NCBI GenBank assembly: GCA_950295325.1
Contig: OX485808.1
Coordinates: forward strand, 7,750,501-7,814,500
DNA length: 64,000 bases
Reading direction: 5' to 3'
Origin: Polytrichum commune
Taxonomy: Eukaryota; Streptophyta; Polytrichopsida; Polytrichales; Polytrichaceae
The notes below the pieces were generated by a model, which saw only the letters and a list, made by a program, of their open reading frames with translations, did no database searches and was not told the DNA's origin. Made by a program: the position numbers and the translations under genes. Shown here piece by piece: positions 1-11,198 of this stretch. Numbering within the stretch: the stretch's first letter is position 1; each line of letters begins with the position of its first letter.

Positions 1-560
1 TTGTAAAACTACTACATAATCTTCTTCAAATACATCCTTCAACAATCGTTTCAACTCGTTGCGTCAATATGTACTACGACCCACCCACTCATGAACTTTG
101 TTGGTAAAATGATTCAACATTTGAAACTCTAAAAAAACTCTAGTCGCATCTTCTGCAACTAAAGCTTCACAATGCGCAATACAATGCACATTTATGAGAG
201 TTGGAACCTCTACACTCATTCTAGCCACTAGTCATGTACGGTGTCCCATCATACTAGAAGCTCCATCAGTGGCTAAAGCTACTTGGTTGAGAAGCATCCA
301 ATGCATTTTCTCTAATAGTCATGTAACAACCTCGTACAGAGATTATGTTATACCATCTCGAAGAGCCAAAAGCTCAGCAAATCTTGTAACATGATGTCCT
401 TTCCCATTATTTGATGAATAAACAACATAAACAAATTAAATGTTCAAGAGTTCAATCAGTGGCCTCATCTATCATCAAAGAATAAGATGGGGAGAATTGT
501 GCCTTTTTTAAAGGTCCATCACTAATACATTGACATACTTTAGGGACTTGTGAATATTGT
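1..560 (-). pseudogene. hAT-like transposase relic (ZNF862/KIAA1586-type)
   Basis: Read on the minus strand, bases ~300 to 1 encode a stretch with the motifs ATDGASSMMG, then VPTLINVHCIAH and EALVAEDA. This matches the catalytic/helical core of hAT-like transposases, where an (A/N)DGA-S-M-G block precedes a C..H pair. The same blocks (NDGANSMVGS, CRCVAH) occur in the relic at 45.7-48.1 kb. The frame is broken by stops near 243 and 65. Between ~300 and 560 other frames show SLMIDEATD, the usual D-containing block upstream, so frameshifts are present. The fragment runs off the left edge of the window. It is not a functional gene; the superfamily call rests on motif order only. Confidence 0.6.
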
Positions 561-1139
561 GGCATTCAAATTTCAAACCCAACAACAAAACTGCTTCCAA
601 TCTAGCTTTAATTTAGTCATTGTGAATTGTACATTGCACATTAAACTAAATTTGAAGGGGATCCCTGCACTATACAAAGTCTACCTCAAATCATCCCAAT
701 GTCAAGTTGAGACGCCTTAGAGTTAATCCAATATTTGACCAGCCAATGCATCACTCTTTGAGATCTGCTGGGGCAAATTATTCAAGAGTTTATAATACTC
801 AAATTGCCTAGTAATACGTGTCATTTCAATTTTTAGCGTGTCAATTGACATGTGTTTTTTTTCTTCACAAGTCACAGTGCGTATCAAATTGTAAATTGTG
901 CATGTCAATTGATGTGCGTTTTTTTTGTGTGCAAGTTTTTGCATGTCAAAAGTGAAAAACTTACAAAAACTTTGTCAAACATATACATTGGAGAGACCAT
1001 ATTACTTGATTACTTCAACCTGGATCATATCTACATATCCATATGTAAACCTGAGACAAATATTTGGAGCACATTGGTCATGGGTCAAGTGCTACCACCT
1101 CCTGTGATCTCTATCTCTAATTTCACGATGATATTATGT
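561..1139. other. Non-coding, AT-rich spacer
   Basis: I find no convincing gene here. Between about 838 and 935 there is an imperfect direct repeat: GTCAATTGACATGTG followed by a T-run, repeated ~64 bp later as GTCAATTGATGTGCG followed by a T-run. The short ORFs across it are low-complexity readings of these T-runs. Confidence 0.4.
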
Positions 1140-1778
1140 CTACACATGTGTATATAAAGCATTTACATTGGTTATAAGTTCTTGTTGACTAATGGCTTCA
1201 AGCCTTTCATCTAGAATAATCAACAAATACAATAACCCTGATGGAACACTCCCATCAAGTAACAAAGGCAAGTTGATCAGGTGTAGGTCTTTTTGAAAGA
1301 TGTCTTTAATAAATTTTTCTTTTTCATCCTTGTTATACTCCTTCGCTTTTCCTTTGGGTATGTTGTCCGCAGGGCCACAACACCTGATTAAAATCTCATA
1401 GGCTCGCTCTTTCTCTCTGTCACTAGGTTTTTTCCTACTCAGCCATACTTTGAAATCAAACCTCTCGTGTTCAGTGTTGGAGTGCAACATCTTACTGAAA
1501 GTGCACAGCACCTTGAGTATGCAAATATTGAAAATTCTGATGATCACGCAGGGTATATAGCATAGCAAATTAAGCCCAAGTTGTAGGTTGCACACTGTGT
1601 GCCCTATCAATTTGTCAGGAAATTTCTCAAAATCTGCATTGGATTCGGATTCCACATACAAAGAATTCCGTCCCAACATGTAGGCAACAGTCGCCTTGGT
1701 AAAATCATCTGGTGAAGGCCCTTTGTCGAACAAAAAGATTCTCCTGAAGGCTTTCCAAAATCCTTGCTCTTTAAGACC
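1140..1778 (-). CDS. Exon of an unrecognised protein (possibly 3' part of the membrane-protein gene upstream)
   Basis: An open frame on the minus strand enters after a CAG acceptor-like site near 1778 and ends at the stop by 1140, giving about 210 residues. Recognisable stretches include FDKGPSPDDFTKATVAYMLG, a hydrophobic patch (LGLNLLCYIPCVIIRIF) and a charged block (KGKAKEYNKDEKEKFIKDIF). The composition is normal coding, with no transposon motif. The minus-strand multi-pass protein at 2278-3450 lies directly upstream on the same strand with ~500 bp between, so this may be its soluble C-terminal exon. I do not recognise the family. A plant DUF4220/DUF594-type layout (membrane N-terminus, soluble C-terminus) is conceivable, but I see no diagnostic motif. 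Confidence 0.5.
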   Translation of the reverse strand, partial: GLKEQGFWKAFRRIFLFDKGPSPDDFTKATVAYMLGRNSLYVESESNADFEKFPDKLIGHTVCNLQLGLNLLCYIPCVIIRIFNICILKVLCTFSKMLHSNTEHERFDFKVWLSRKKPSDREKERAYEILIRCCGPADNIPKGKAKEYNKDEKEKFIKDIFQKDLHLINLPLLLDGSVPSGLLYLLIILDERLEAISQQELITNVNALYTHV

Positions 1779-2277
1779 TGAAAAAAAAAACAGCAGCCAA
1801 AGAAATGCAACAACTGTTCTATTACTTACAAATTACATGAATGAGAAGGCAACATCTGGCATGGCATGATAAAGACTCTTATAGATGGATTATTGTTCTT
1901 ATTTAACAATTTATGAATGCAATGAGTCCAATAATAGACAATAATCGAACTAATCTGAACTAAAAACTTGAATATGGTGGGAACTTCAAGTTTCATCAAG
2001 AACTATATAAGCAACCACGCAACTGTAATATTGCTAAACTAAGTGAAAAACTGAGGGAAAAAAGAGCATGCTACTCAAATTTTCAAAATGGTCAAAATCA
2101 ACAAACTTGGACTAGACCCACATTTTTTGATGTGCCCAACCAACTTACATCTCCTTACTTAACATGTTGTTTTTGTTAACATATGTCATTGAGTTATTCT
2201 AAATTTGTACATATATGTCACATAACCCACCATTTAAGGTAGGATACATAGCTTGCAAAGAAAAAACATTTATTAGG

Positions 2278-3450
2278 TCATTCCACGACCCTCCATAATC
2301 TAATAAACCACCATAATGCCATTGGTTGGCTACTTGTGCTCATCTGCATGGGAACACCTCCCAACCCACCCACTATTATGAAGAATCTGGTGGGCGACGG
2401 CCTACATGCAAAGTCCGGCGCAGTAAGTCGCAACCCACGACACTTACCTCCGGTGGTCATGAAATCGAAGCTGGCGAAGCGCAGCAGGTGGATCTCCGTC
2501 GACATCATCGCCAGCGTCAACAAGACGGGGGGCACATACAGCATGATCTGGAACAAGATGAAGTCGTCAGTGCAAGTATGTTTCAGGTACTGTCGGCACT
2601 GCACTACAATGATCCACGCCAAGATGAGCATGATAAGGCCGACGCTCCGGCCGATGCCCGTGTGCCAAGTTGGGTGGCCTTGCCCCGCGGCCAGAAACCA
2701 CAACTTACTCATGTGATGTTTCTCTGTTGTGGTTCCTCGAGCTGTCTGTTTCTTCCACGCTGCGATCCAGTGCGCTCTGTAGCTGATGGTTCTGTATACG
2801 GCCGAATGGAGTGTCCATACCAATGCCAACGACAACATCACCAAGGCTTCCCCACGGATCGCGTATGCCGGTTTGTCCGTATAAGGATTGGTGAATGGGG
2901 CGACGGCGAGGGTGTGGTATAAGGGGAATATCGTAAACGAGAGCAAGAACACGGCGGTCGCCTCTGTCCCGATTCCGATGGCGTACTGGAAGCCGGAGAA
3001 GAAGTAGCTCAAGATGGCGAAATCCATCGCGGTGACAATTGGGTACAAAATCGTGTCCACGTCTTGGCCGCTGAATATGACCAGGAAATAGGAAGTTAAC
3101 CCCGTTTTGAGAGCCAAGCTCCCCATCGTCGTGATCCTGAGCTTCAGCGACAGACCCGGCCAGATGCCGCCCAGGAGGTGAAGGAAAGCGAGAATTATAA
3201 CACTCATGAAGCATATCCAGATGTTGATGGCTCCCACTGCGGACGCTCCCTGGCATTGGAGTGCATCGAGCACGGCGTTCGATGTGTTACAATAAATCTT
3301 GCAACATCCTATGAACATCGTCTGGAAGGTGCTCTCGAAATTTTGAGAGACAAATAAGGTCAAGTTCATGCACTCGGTGTGATTAGGATAAGCATTGTGA
3401 ACGCTAGCGCAGAAACGGCCATGGCACGAAGATGGAGACGTCGAAGCCAT
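2278..3450 (-). CDS. Multi-pass membrane protein, unrecognised family
   Basis: Open frame of ~390 residues on the minus strand. I place the start at the ATG at 3450 (MASTSPSSCHGRF); the frame stays open a few codons further but without an ATG. At least seven or eight hydrophobic segments are visible, for example INIWICFMSVIILAFLHLL, FAILSYFFSGFQYAIGIG, TAVFLLSFTIFPLYHTLAV, VGLIMLILAWIIVV and IMLYVPPVLLTLAMM. These indicate an integral membrane protein with a cysteine-rich N-terminal segment (CCKIYCNTS). The region is clearly more GC-rich than its surroundings, which favours a real gene over relic. No transporter signature is recognised. The exon may continue into 1140-1778 on the same strand. 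The 5' end is partly duplicated just upstream (3380-3790). Confidence 0.6.
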   Translation of the reverse strand: MASTSPSSCHGRFCASVHNAYPNHTECMNLTLFVSQNFESTFQTMFIGCCKIYCNTSNAVLDALQCQGASAVGAINIWICFMSVIILAFLHLLGGIWPGLSLKLRITTMGSLALKTGLTSYFLVIFSGQDVDTILYPIVTAMDFAILSYFFSGFQYAIGIGTEATAVFLLSFTIFPLYHTLAVAPFTNPYTDKPAYAIRGEALVMLSLALVWTLHSAVYRTISYRAHWIAAWKKQTARGTTTEKHHMSKLWFLAAGQGHPTWHTGIGRSVGLIMLILAWIIVVQCRQYLKHTCTDDFILFQIMLYVPPVLLTLAMMSTEIHLLRFASFDFMTTGGKCRGLRLTAPDFACRPSPTRFFIIVGGLGGVPMQMSTSSQPMALWWFIRLWRVVE

Positions 3451-3790
3451 CGAATCTTGGTCGCCTTCTGCAGATTTGGGCAATTTTTCAGAAATGAATT
3501 ACACTGTGAAAACCCAAACATTAGAAACTTGACAAGAAGCGAAACCATGGCAATTATTTACAGGTGTGCACCCTTAGTAGATGGATCATATTTTAATGTG
3601 TTTGTATAGTCATTTCCCGTCTATCTTATCTAAACAATACACAGAAACGGTCGTGGCACCCATATTTCAGCCTGTCGTCTTGGCCTTCTGCATCGACAAA
3701 TTTTCAGGAATAAATTGTACTCTGGTGAAAAAATAAGACACTGGACAAGAAGCGAAACCATAGAATTTACAGACGCGCCTCACTAGATGT
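3379..3790. repeat. Tandem duplication of ~180-200 bp at the 5' end of the membrane-protein gene
   Basis: The block AGAAACGGCCATGGCAC ... TTTTTCAGAAATGAATTACACT ... GACAAGAAGCGAAACCATGG (about 3410-3550) reappears as AGAAACGGTCGTGGCAC ... TTTTCAGGAATAAATTGTACT ... GACAAGAAGCGAAACCATAG (about 3640-3765). The copies are diverged by substitutions and small indels. Only the copy nearer the gene still encodes the N-terminus. Confidence 0.65.
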
Positions 3791-4882
3791 TTTTGTTTTG
3801 AATCTGATTTTATTATTATTTTAAGGTTATTCTCTTCCATGATCTTATTTAATCAATGTACAAATTTCTACAAACATGAGCAGCAAAGATTTATGGAAGA
3901 GCTTGGAGGTATTTAAACGGTATGTCCTCACGTATACCTCTGCACCTAGAAGAGCTAGAAATATATGATACTTACAACTAAAGCCTCATGTTGATACGAG
4001 CCCATACAAGTTCAACATCCAGAATTCAGATTATGGTGAGAGCAAGTACTCAAGTGGCGCTTTTGATTCGAGACGCTCGTAAAGGTGAAAACCTTACAAA
4101 GACACAGCTTTGCAGGCTTCTGAAACCATCCTACTATATAGACATCTGACTCGCGGCCTCAAATATGAATTGCATGTGGATCGAAGGGGCGTCATAATTC
4201 CTCCACCCACCACTTTGCCTGATGGCTCAAAGCAAGAGTTAATAGCAAGAAGTTCAACTGGAAGCTGAATCTGTCAACCTGACAAGTCACTTACCTGCTT
4301 GCCGACGAGACCACAAGAAGATATGCCACTCCGACGTTGAAACTTGAAATGACAAACCAAGTTAGATCGGGTTCGCAATGTCATTGCTAAGCGGAGGAAA
4401 CAATTCCCGATGCGAACCGATCCAACGGTCAGAATTGTGTGTGGAGTTGCCAGTGCGCAGAACAGGACCACACAACTTATATTAATGGTTTCATGTTGAC
4501 AAACTTAGTAGTGCTACCAAAAGATACTCACAGTCTCATAAGCAACTTAGTAGTCCGCCGAGTGCTCCACGAGTTGATGATAATAATAATAATGGTTGGT
4601 GGCCGAATAAGTTTTGTAAAAGCACAGTGTCCACTGGTGCTGACATTTTTTTTTCCCCCAAAAATCAGTTAATTGAACTTTATAATGTAAGGTCGCATGC
4701 CTATTTGAGGGTATCTGTTGTTGGAGCTGTTAAGGGACCTCTACCATTTCTTCGTAACAACTCTCACTACATCCCACCTCCAGAAGTCCACTTACCAAAA
4801 CTTGAAGCTTCAAGAATCAAGGTTTGTCTCTTTTCAATTTTTAAAACAAATTGTTGGGAACTAACAAATCCCCATTGACATA
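3790..4882. other. Intergenic; one possible orphan exon at ~4660-4822
   Basis: Mostly featureless. One frame at about 4627-4822 on the plus strand reads RSHAYLRVSVVGAVKGPLPF ... PPPEVHLPKLEASRIK and stops at a GTTTGT donor-like site. It looks like a real exon fragment, but I do not recognise the family. A similar ending (YPHPEVHCQ, followed by GTTTGT) occurs at ~52065. Confidence 0.3.
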
Positions 4883-4885
4883 TAA

Positions 4886-5398
4886 GGGGCGGTTTACACT
4901 ATGGACCATGAAGTTGTCCCACGTAAGAGGCCTATTTTGCGTGGGACAACTTCATGGGACGACTTCCATGGTCCGAGTTACTAAAATATTAGTTTTCATG
5001 GTTCATGGGCCCTTCACTAGGTGTAAACCGAATGTGGACCATGAAGAATGACCATGCCAAAAAGTGGAGGTGCTGATTTTTTTAATACATGCCCAAAAAA
5101 AACCGGGAAAAAAAAATATTAAAAAAAAAATTCGGCCAATGGCTGATTTTCAGCCTTACGGCTCCCTTGATTTCCGTTGAGTCGAGCATTTTGCCTCGCC
5201 TCAACGGAAAACCCGTTGGACCATGGCACATTATCCAAATGGCAGATTTTAGTAGTTTTTGGGGACCTCAAAGTTAGTGGTCATTCTCCTTTTTTCAAGG
5301 TAGTGTAAAGCCAAATGGGACCAAGAGCACTTTACTCTCCAATCACAGATTTTAGAATTTCATGGTCATGGCTCTTGGTCCATAGTGTAAACCGCCCC
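4886..5398. mobile_element. PIF/Harbinger-type MITE (513 bp)
   Basis: Begins GGGGCGGTTTACACTATGGA and ends with the reverse complement (TCCATAGTGTAAACCGCCCC). It is flanked on both sides by TAA (4883-4885 and 5399-5401). A 3-bp TAA/TWA duplication and G/C-rich termini are the signature of PIF/Harbinger (Tourist-like) elements. Just inside the left end, ATGAAGTTGTCCCACG and its exact reverse complement form a 16-bp-arm hairpin at ~4909-4955. There is no coding capacity. Confidence 0.8.
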
Positions 5399-5401
5399 TA
5401 A

Positions 5402-7860
5402 GTGCCGAAAGTCACCAGAATAATGTGAAATTCCCCCTTGGGTTAGAAAACATAAGGCCAACATGCTAATCTCTTCCAGGAGTTCGTCCACCTCTTGGAT
5501 GATAAGGTTTGTGAACTTGTCTTTGGAGAGGCCAATGTTGGCTTGGAGACTGTCTTAACTGTTTAGTGAGCCTCCCGTAAGCCTAATTTGATCATAGGTG
5601 TCATTTCTTGCTTGAGAACTATCTCCGAGGGTGTCTATAAGCCCCTGACTTAACATATGTACGAGAAATGACATTAATTGGTTTACTAGATTGATTATCC
5701 CATTTAGTGCATGTGGTACTAATTCCCGATACACACACTAATTTGTCAAATTTTAAAAGTAGTGAGGGCTGAAATGTTTATTAGTGATACTAAATTCATG
5801 AATACATGTCACACCCACTCACATGGTTTGTTAGAATCTACATCAAGCCTACCTCTTGGAGGTGGACTTGAAGCAAATTTCGGCAAATCATGAAACATTA
5901 TTTATGGTATGCTATATAGGAAAGATTCATCCATGACTATTTTTTGGGGGCCCTTAGGCCTTCACATTCTAGTGTGAAATGAACTCAAACGATCTTGGCC
6001 TTTTCAACCAATGAGAGATCTTAGTATGCAATGGTAATGGGCCTTCAATCTCGTGTGTAAATCGGCCTTTATAGTAATTTTACTAATGGGTTGCTCCATG
6101 TTCTGCCCTAATCTATGGATTGTGTTAGTTTCTTGGAAGAGTATGCCATTCACATTTTGGAGTTGTTCGCTGAGCATGATAGGGTGGCCGTAGAATGTGG
6201 ACGGGCTCTGCTAGAAAGGCCTTGCCATGTTTGTGAGGTAAACATCATGTTGTAGTTGGGGAATGGACTCCATTATCAAAGTAGATGTTGGTGTTGGTTT
6301 AGACTTTGCAAAAAGGAGCCTTCATTGAAGCCTTAGCCTCTACCACCCTAGTTGAGCAATTATGCCAAGGCCTCCACTCATGCGTGGATGGTGTGTTGAC
6401 ATGCCTCAAGGAGGACCACTCCAATTTGGAAGTGTTCGTCATGGAGATGAAGGACTCTTGTGAAGGTAGAGAGTTCTCCCCACACCCCCAACCTTAAGCA
6501 ATCCTCAATTTAACCTTGAAGTGCTACTATATTGTAGTCATGGTAGCACAAGGAGACCTTCAATCCCTTACTAAGTCCTCCCACACAAAGACTAGTCGAA
6601 TACTAGAATCATCTTACATTCAACATCAATTAAATTAGACACAAATAATACTACCCACTTTGAACCAACAACCCTCCAATGCATAGCACTAAAGGGGGTT
6701 CTTATGTTATTGTATTGTTGAGGAACCCACCCTCAGTGCCATACTATGTGTACACCACCTTCCCATTCCACTTCCCAAAACCAACCTCCAATCCAACCTT
6801 CATGTTCACAAAACAGCCACCATAACATATATAAAATTAAAATTTATTTTATTTACAAAGGAAAACACCTTTGGGTGAGGTAGACTATCATAATAGAAAA
6901 CTATGTGAAAAAACATAGGGTGAATTTAAGAGCCCATACATATTTTTGGGATAAATTTCTCTAAAAATTCAAATAATCAAAATGCACAGTCACATGGAAC
7001 CATCATTTAGTCTAAATTTTTCGTGGCTCACATTCCAAAAAAGAGTGCCCCCCCCCTTTGACTTTTGGGAAAAGGTAAAATGAAATGAAAAACATGGAAA
7101 AGAGTGTGTCATGATTACATGCAAAATTTTCTTAAACTAACTGGATCAATTTGAGTTTGTTAAAACCTCGGGGGGGATCACACCTCCTTACATTTTGTAA
7201 CCACGTGCGATAATGGGGTATTTTATGGGGGGATATTTATGAACCTCTCAATATTTTTTTCCTTCCTATTTGTAGATATAAAGCTACTTTGACATAATTT
7301 TTAGCACCCTATATTTATTTGTAATTATTTAGAGAGGCTATTTTTTGGCACCATCTTTTAAAATAAATCGTACAAGTACCAAATAGTGGACATAATACTA
7401 TAGCATTGCAAAATCGACTATGTGAGCAACAAACGTTCCATACCATCCATCTTGTCATTCAATTGGTTTGAATTAGTTATACCAAAGCTAAATCATTCAA
7501 AGTCCCATTCAAAACACAACCAATGGCACTTGGATATTAGTTAAAAGGTTATCAATAAACATGAAGATAAACAAAATGTACAAGCTAACATAGACAAGTT
7601 GTAAACGCAGATAGAACAAAACAAGAAATACAATCAATTATCACAAGACATGAAATTTTGCACAACTATATTCTCCAAAAACAAAAGATTGCATTCAAAT
7701 GAAATAAAACTAAATACAAAAATTGAAAACATTTACTTTAATTGTGTTCACATACACATGGGCCCATTCACGGTTGGGGTACCACTTTTGGGACAAAGGA
7801 CTTAAGGACTCGCAATATATGGGTTCGTTTAGGGTATTTTGATTTATTACTAAAAATTAT
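5402..7860. other. Gene-poor AT-rich stretch
   Basis: I see no supportable gene. Frames are short and lack motifs. Homopolymer runs occur (C near 7046, G near 7171). The segment 5945-6075 carries a weak inverted pattern (GGCCTT-rich ends) that might be a decayed MITE, but I cannot define its termini. Confidence 0.4.
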
Positions 7861-8281
7861 TATATTCCACTGCCCGAGGGACTCTTACCATTCCCTAAAC
7901 CCTAAATTGCATGGACTGACCAGCGCCTGCCGACTCAGTTTCCACAACTTTCTTCTAGCTCTCTTCCAAAGCTTCCCACCAACTTTCAATTTGAAGTCGT
8001 CATCTCCCTCCTCGAAATCTCCCTCATGTTTGCTTCCCTCCAATCTCTACTCTTTCATATCATTTAACCATGAAGATTCTCATTCCATTTCGCATTGGCA
8101 AGGTTGCACAGACATTGACAAAGGTGAGTAAAATTACATTAGGTTTTCATCATTACACTGTGTTTGTTGTTTAGTTGTGTGGAAAACATGTTTTTGTGAT
8201 CCCTTTGTTTGTATTATGGAAGTTATACAAGTTTTCCAATAACACAATGTACTTAGAAACCACATGTGCAGGTAAAAAGTA
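7861..8281 (+). promoter_or_regulatory. Pyrimidine-rich leader and probable 5' intron of gene 1
   Basis: From ~7930 to 8100 the plus strand is rich in C and T (TCTTCTAGCTCTCTTCC, CTCCCTCCTCGAAATCTCCC), like plant Y-patch/5'-UTR sequence. It is followed by a GGTGAGTAA donor near 8122 and a TGTGCAG acceptor at ~8272, just before the ATG at 8282. Gene 2 has an equivalent pyrimidine-rich leader at 13500-13630. No TATA box is asserted. Confidence 0.45.
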
Positions 8282-9746
8282 ATGGCAACCTTCAGAACGC
8301 CCCAATGGTTTCAGGCAACGAGGGGTCTGCGCAACAATGGACTGGAAGTGTTGAGGATTTCACAGAGGGATGTCAGCAAGGAAGAGTTGGCACAAGCATT
8401 TGGTCCAAAGTCCAGTAAGAATGGTTGGCGTTATGATTACCGCCTCACACCGGAAGCGGCTAGAGAAGTTGAAGAATTGTATTGCAGAGTGACTTCTAAA
8501 AACAAAATTACTAACAATGAACTTACTCTACAGTTTGCTCGGGGACTCCTTCTTGAGGGTAGGGGTGTTCAAGTCAATTGGGCGGCCTTTGCTACACATC
8601 TTCATTCTCACAGAGAGAAGGTGTGCTTTGTGAAAGCAGAAAATACAGTAACTGATAAGAAACAACGTGAGCAAGGGTCTAGTGGGGTCATGTCACATCC
8701 CTCTAAACCATCCTGTATTAGGTCATCTGTAGTAGCTAAGACGTGCTCATCTACTCCCATTTCAGGGTGTGCGCCACTTCCTATTAGAGCTCCTTCTGAG
8801 GTTAGAATGGGTAGAGGGAAGATGACTTTTACGAAGGCTTTAACACCTCCTAATTGGTATGTATTGGACATTGAGGTCATGAAAGCCACATTGGTCAGTA
8901 AAGAACAATTGTGTGCAAGTCTAAAACAGAAGGCAAAGGTCCTCAAATTAGAAGGAGAGAAAAAAAATATTGGGGCTCAAAGGATTCAACTTTTGTTATC
9001 CCAACATGAAGCCATTTACAATGCAGCCTTGTCTGAGTTTGAGAAATGTGATGTTAAAGTTACTGCAGCCAAGGTGGTTGTTGAGAACTTAGAGACCGTG
9101 CTTAAAGACCTTTTAGTGAAAAAATCCGTTTGTTTAGACATTGGATACAGTGGATCTGATATTGGGCAATTTGATTATGAAATTGCTCAAAAGAAAGATG
9201 CGGTGAGGTTGGCTTTTGAAACCCTGAAGGAATTAGAATGCCAGAAAGCATGTGAAAGGATGACTGAGAGGTATGCAGCAGAGAAGCTTAGGGTTACCAG
9301 AGAGGAGTGTGATGCCCTACATGAAGGCGAGGGCTCAAACGGGAAGGAATACAAATCTATTTTGGTCATCCTAAAGTCCTTGGAGTCCTTGCTTCCTGCT
9401 TTCGAGCAACAAATTTTGAGAATGGAGAAGGGTGGAGGTGCAATCCTCTATCCACAACCCCTTCCCTCACATCCAAACTCCCCAAAAGAAAGTATTTCCA
9501 TACTCAACCCTTGTCCTGTTTGCAATTTGTGGTATGAATGTCATGAGCATTTGGCAGCTAGTTGTGGCCACACCTACCATCCATGGTGTTTTACAAAACA
9601 TGCTAGAAATTTGCTAGCATGTTTAGTTCATGATTGTGGAGAAGATTTTGACATCAAATGCCTCACAACATGGGGAATAAGACCTTATGCAGAACATGGG
9701 CGGAAGCCTACAGTTCTTGCCTTAAACAACATATCTCCTCAATCTG
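8282..9746 (+). CDS. Gene 1, main exon: unrecognised coiled-coil protein with C-terminal zinc-binding motif
   Basis: Starts at ATG 8282 and runs ~488 codons to a CTG|GTGAGC donor. Residues 1-115 form a globular domain (MATFRTPQWFQATRGL ... VNWAAFATHL). Residues ~120-190 are Ser/Lys-rich. Residues ~200-390 look alpha-helical and coiled-coil. At about 415-460 a Cys/His cluster reads CPVCNLWYECHEH, then CGHTYHPWC, then CLVHDC, which resembles a RING/PHD-like zinc site. The domain ending VNWAxFA recurs in gene 2 (VNWALFAAMVQ at ~30170), so these are relatives. The family is unknown to me. It could be cargo of an old transposon or a lineage-expanded gene. The exon itself is intact; downstream exons are damaged. 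Confidence 0.65.
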
Positions 9747-10416
9747 GTGAGCACACTTACTCTAACTTACATTATTTAATGTGTTCATTTCTTGTTTGGT
9801 GAAATAAATGACCTAAATAACTTTGCAAACATTCCTAGTACTACTGGCTTTCATTCCCTTCTCCTTATATCTTCTGCATGCTTTGGAGTATATTCAAGAC
9901 AAAGTCCTTTCCTTGTATGCTTCATGGAAGAACAAAAAACCCATTCCTGACATGCATGGAATGTGTTTGGAGTTCAATGAATTCCTTGGAAGTCATGGGT
10001 GAATTCTGTGGGTTTAGGGTTTAGGCGAAAGTAAAGCCTAAGGATGTATGGGAGTCCTTTTCAATCTTCAGGAACTTCCTAAACCGTTTGCCATTGGCAC
10101 AAAGTCCTTTATGAATATTTGGTACTTCTGGCTGTTTATTTCTTATTTTCATAGATTACTTGCCTTGTAAGTTCTTTACTTTTTTTTCCTTCTCTCAATA
10201 TTAAAGGACTTCAAAGGTCCTGAATCATACCAAAACTAGTTCACAAAGTCCTGAAGTTTCCTTGAGTGACATGTTGCCTTCCTTTTGCATGCCAAAGTGA
10301 TTTTAACATTCCTGACTTACTACTTTTACCTTGCATAAATTTTTCAGGAAAAAAGTCCTTTGAACCATAAAATCAATAAATAAAAAATTTATTTCCAAGT
10401 ACTAGTTTTTTTGCAG
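9747..10416 (+). other. Intron of gene 1
   Basis: GTGAGC donor after 9746 and TTTTTTTGCAG acceptor ending at 10416. The interior contains repeated AAAGTCCTT-like words (for example 9901, 10101, 10350), probably a decayed repeat. No ORF of note. Confidence 0.5.
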
Positions 10417-10872
10417 ATTCAGGTACTATTTCGGAACATGGGGCATTGTGCTATGCTCCATCCAGCTCACCTTCGACTCATCACCACATTCATTGGCTAC
10501 TGCTCATAAACTTGGACTCCCCACACCTCACCAAATACACAAGGAGTCACAACAAGATTCGATAGATGATTCACCTCATCTATCACATGATGATTCACCC
10601 AATAGTACTACCGGTCCCAACATTGCAAAAAAAACCACTTCAACCTTGCAAGATATGTGCAATAAATCCAGCCAAAGTTTGCCTTCAGGTACGATCCCTT
10701 TTTGTGTTAGTTCAAAGGAGTTGCTTCATCAATGACCTTTGTAGTTTCTATTTCAATTGTTTATGCCATTAACATGATGTGTGGATGGCTACAGGATTGT
10801 GGACATGCTGATTTTTGTTTCGCATGTGTTCAAGGACTAACAAGCTGCCCAACATGTTCAACCACAATTTAA
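10417..10872 (+). pseudogene. Gene 1, RING-finger exons (split by an intron, probably frameshifted)
   Basis: The exon at 10417-10688 ends PCKICAINPAKVCLQ. After an intron (GTACGA...CTACAG, 10689-10794) the frame continues in phase as DCGHADFCFACVQG ... CPTCSTTI and stops at 10872. Joined, this is a C3HC4 RING of the IAP/MDM2 type (C-x2-C, CGH, C-x2-C, C-x2-C), usually an E3 ubiquitin-ligase module. Within the first exon the frame in phase with both splice sites hits TAG at 10563, while the neighbouring frame reads a natural-looking Ser/His-rich linker up to an A8 run at ~10626. Either indels (one likely in the A8 run) or a nonsense change has occurred, so I call it a pseudogene or a decaying exon. 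Confidence 0.5.
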
Positions 10873-11198
10873 GGGTGGCACCTTCTACAACCTAACTCCC
10901 CTCCTGTACATCCCTTGGTCCTATCTCTGTCGGCAACATTTAATTCCTCCATCATCTGCAACAATTCCAACCAGATGACTAGAAAGAATAAAAAATGAGG
11001 GCTGCAATGTGTAGAAACTGCAGGGGATGATCCAATCCTAGGTAACAGTTCTCTTACTGATAGTAATGATGATGATGCAGGATTACTGACCTAGGTTGCA
11101 AGTTTAGAGAAAGATCGTGAAACCCAAGTTAGTAATATGGAGTCGGAGCCTCAACTGACTACAACTGTAGATAATACAGTTGATGATCTTGCTCTTTG

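Noticed and set aside
2326-3256. Plus-strand and second minus-strand ORFs opposite the membrane-protein gene
   Set aside because: They are shadows of the GC-rich minus-strand coding frame; only the 2278-3450 frame gives coherent membrane segments.
7895-7915. Telomere-like CCCTAAACCCTAAA
   Set aside because: Only two units, no array; found in ordinary leader-type sequence.
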